A stretch of 7,208 nt of DNA, from assembly GCA_000433255.1 (NCBI GenBank), contig HF998218.1, positions 1 through 7,208 on the forward strand, written 5' to 3'. Shown here piece by piece: positions 6,363-7,208 of the stretch. The position numbers and the translations under genes were made by a program. The notes beneath the pieces were generated by a model. That model had not been told where the DNA came from. It saw only the letters and a program-made list of their open reading frames with translations, and did not search any database. Origin of the DNA: Coprobacillus sp. CAG:605. Lineage in GTDB: Bacteria; Bacillota_I; Bacilli_A; RF39; UBA660. Every line of letters starts with the position of its first letter. The first letter of the stretch is position 1.

Positions 6363-6941
6363 ATGAAAAAAGTAAATAATAAGGGTTTTACATTAATTGA
6401 ATTATTAGCAGTAATTGTTATCTTAGCTATCTTAATTATGGTTGCTATGCCTGCTGTTACAAGTTTAATGGAAAGAGCTAAAGTTGGTGCATTTGTTACT
6501 GAAGGTGAGTCTTTTGCTAAAGCCGCTCAAACAGCTTATACATCTAGTTTAATTGCTGGTAAAAACAATGTTGGTAAAACTATAACAGGTCTTACTGTGT
6601 CTGGTAGTTCTTATACTTATTTCTGTATGACTATTCCTGAATTAATTAGTGGTGGATTTATAGAAAAAGCTAACGCTAGTGATTATACAGGAATTGTTGA
6701 AGCTTATATTCCAACTTCAACTAATACAAGTACAGCTAAGTATATTGTATCTATGACTAACAAAGAATATGTTATTAATGGTGTATCATTAACTAACCTT
6801 GGTGGTAATAAATATCTTACTACTGGTGCTGGTGGTGTGTATGGTGGAAGTACTGTAACTAATTCAGCATGCTCTACTACAGTAAATGATGCTCAAACAC
6901 GTGCTATAAATTATAACACTAATAACGGCAACTTTAGTTAA
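6363..6941 (+). CDS. Type IV pilin-like protein with prepilin-type signal
   Basis: The 192-residue product starts with a class III (prepilin) signal, MKKVNNKG|FTLIELLAVIVILAIL: a short basic leader, cleavage after Gly8, N-methylation expected on Phe9, and Glu13 as the conserved Glu5 of the mature pilin. The hydrophobic helix (about 10-35) ends at MPAVTSLMERAK. The rest is a Ser/Thr/Gly/Asn-rich globular domain with only two cysteines, Cys88 (TYFCMTIPEL) and Cys170 (NSACSTTV), spaced as in a possible C-terminal disulfide loop. It should be processed by a PilD/ComC-type peptidase and assembled into a pilus or pseudopilus; no such peptidase, ATPase or platform gene is in this window. Length and head domain differ from ComGC (about 100 residues), so this is more likely a pilin or surface pseudopilin than the competence pilin. 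It has its own promoter and terminator and appears monocistronic. Confidence 0.88.
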   Translation: MKKVNNKGFTLIELLAVIVILAILIMVAMPAVTSLMERAKVGAFVTEGESFAKAAQTAYTSSLIAGKNNVGKTITGLTVSGSSYTYFCMTIPELISGGFIEKANASDYTGIVEAYIPTSTNTSTAKYIVSMTNKEYVINGVSLTNLGGNKYLTTGAGGVYGGSTVTNSACSTTVNDAQTRAINYNTNNGNFS

Positions 6942-6955
6942 TTATTAAGACTTTC

Positions 6956-6988
6956 AAAAAGAGTGATGTAATGTCATTCTTTTTCTTT
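6956..6988 (+). terminator. Intrinsic terminator of the pilin-like gene
   Basis: AAAAAGAGTGAT (6956-6967) and GTCATTCTTTTT (6973-6984) form a 12-bp stem with two G·U pairs and a 5-nt loop, followed by CTTT. Both wobbles occur only in + strand RNA, matching the direction of the gene, whose stop is 14 bases upstream. Confidence 0.8.
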
Positions 6989-7004
6989 GCTTTATTATTT
7001 ATTT

Positions 7005-7016
7005 TTAACTTGTTAA
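7005..7016. other. Short perfect dyad in the pilin downstream spacer
   Basis: TTAAC-TT-GTTAA is a perfect 12-bp inverted repeat within the 228-bp gene-free stretch between the pilin-like gene and the next start at 7170. It has the size of a regulator half-site pair, but in DNA this AT-rich such dyads arise easily by chance. The rest of the stretch holds an isolated AGGAGGA (7022-7028) without a start codon and a T7A7 tract (7035-7048); I see no RNA gene there. Confidence 0.2.
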
Positions 7017-7169
7017 GGTTTAGGAGGAATAGGCTTTTTTTAAAAAAATTTTATTTCCAAGCATGATAATTTGTGGTATTATGATATTGCAAGTATATGA
7101 CATCATAAGCCATGCGTATTAATAAAATTATTTACTTTGATAATACTATAAGAAAGAGAGGAAAAGTTT

Positions 7170-7208
7170 ATGAGAAAATCTTATAAAATAATATTAATGG
7201 TTATATCA
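7170..7208 (+). CDS. Start of a probable membrane or secreted protein (3' partial)
   Basis: Thirteen codons are visible, MRKSYKIILMVIS, open to the window edge. The basic start followed by a hydrophobic run is typical of a signal peptide or signal anchor, but too little is present to name a family. GAGAGGA (7156-7162) sits 7 bases before the ATG, a good ribosome binding site. It follows the pilin terminator by about 180 bp. No convincing promoter is visible; ATGACA (7097-7102) with TAATAA (7120-7125) at 17-bp spacing is a weak possibility. Confidence 0.6.
   Translation, partial: MRKSYKIILMVIS

Noticed and set aside
1197..6941. UGA recoded as tryptophan
   Set aside because: All long genes are open without any in-frame TGA and use TGG for Trp, as in the WW of ParC and YlbE, so the standard bacterial code fits.

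Overview
The window is AT-rich DNA from a low-GC Gram-positive bacterium. Its best-anchored landmark is a complete topoisomerase IV operon (parE-parC, 1197-5649) of clear Bacilli type, followed by ylbD- and ylbE-family genes (5693-6285). The protein types, very low GC and short proteins fit an uncultured gut lineage of Bacilli (RF39/Erysipelotrichales-like); that placement is inference. Tryptophan is written TGG throughout and all eight visible stops are TAA or TAG, so nothing points to a UGA-as-Trp code.

Left part (1-952): the last 64 codons of a glycine-rich, probably cell-surface protein end at 196 on the + strand. Converging on it are two minus-strand genes: a short XRE-type helix-turn-helix gene (202-486) that looks 5'-truncated, and a small unrecognised lipoprotein (548-952). 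The lipoprotein has a textbook promoter (TTGACA-17-TATAAT) and a hairpin terminator that separates it from the HTH gene.

Centre (953-6295): a 244-bp divergent intergenic region leads into parE and parC, which sit 7 bp apart and encode the two subunits of topoisomerase IV (ATPase/TOPRIM and breakage-reunion), the chromosome decatenase. Four bases after the parC stop lies a 15-bp hairpin with a U-tract; its 3' arm contains the Shine-Dalgarno of ylbD. ylbD and ylbE are 2 bp apart and end in another terminator that overlaps the ylbE stop codon.

Right part (6296-7208): a monocistronic type IV pilin-like gene has its own promoter and terminator. After it comes a 228-bp gene-free stretch and the first 13 codons of another probably membrane-targeted or secreted protein. 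No RNA gene, insertion sequence, CRISPR array or complete defence system was found. The most interesting items are the parC/ylbD hairpin overlapping a ribosome binding site, a PIP-box-like peptide at the ParC C-terminus, the linkage of ylbDE to parEC, and the truncated HTH gene behind a terminator.
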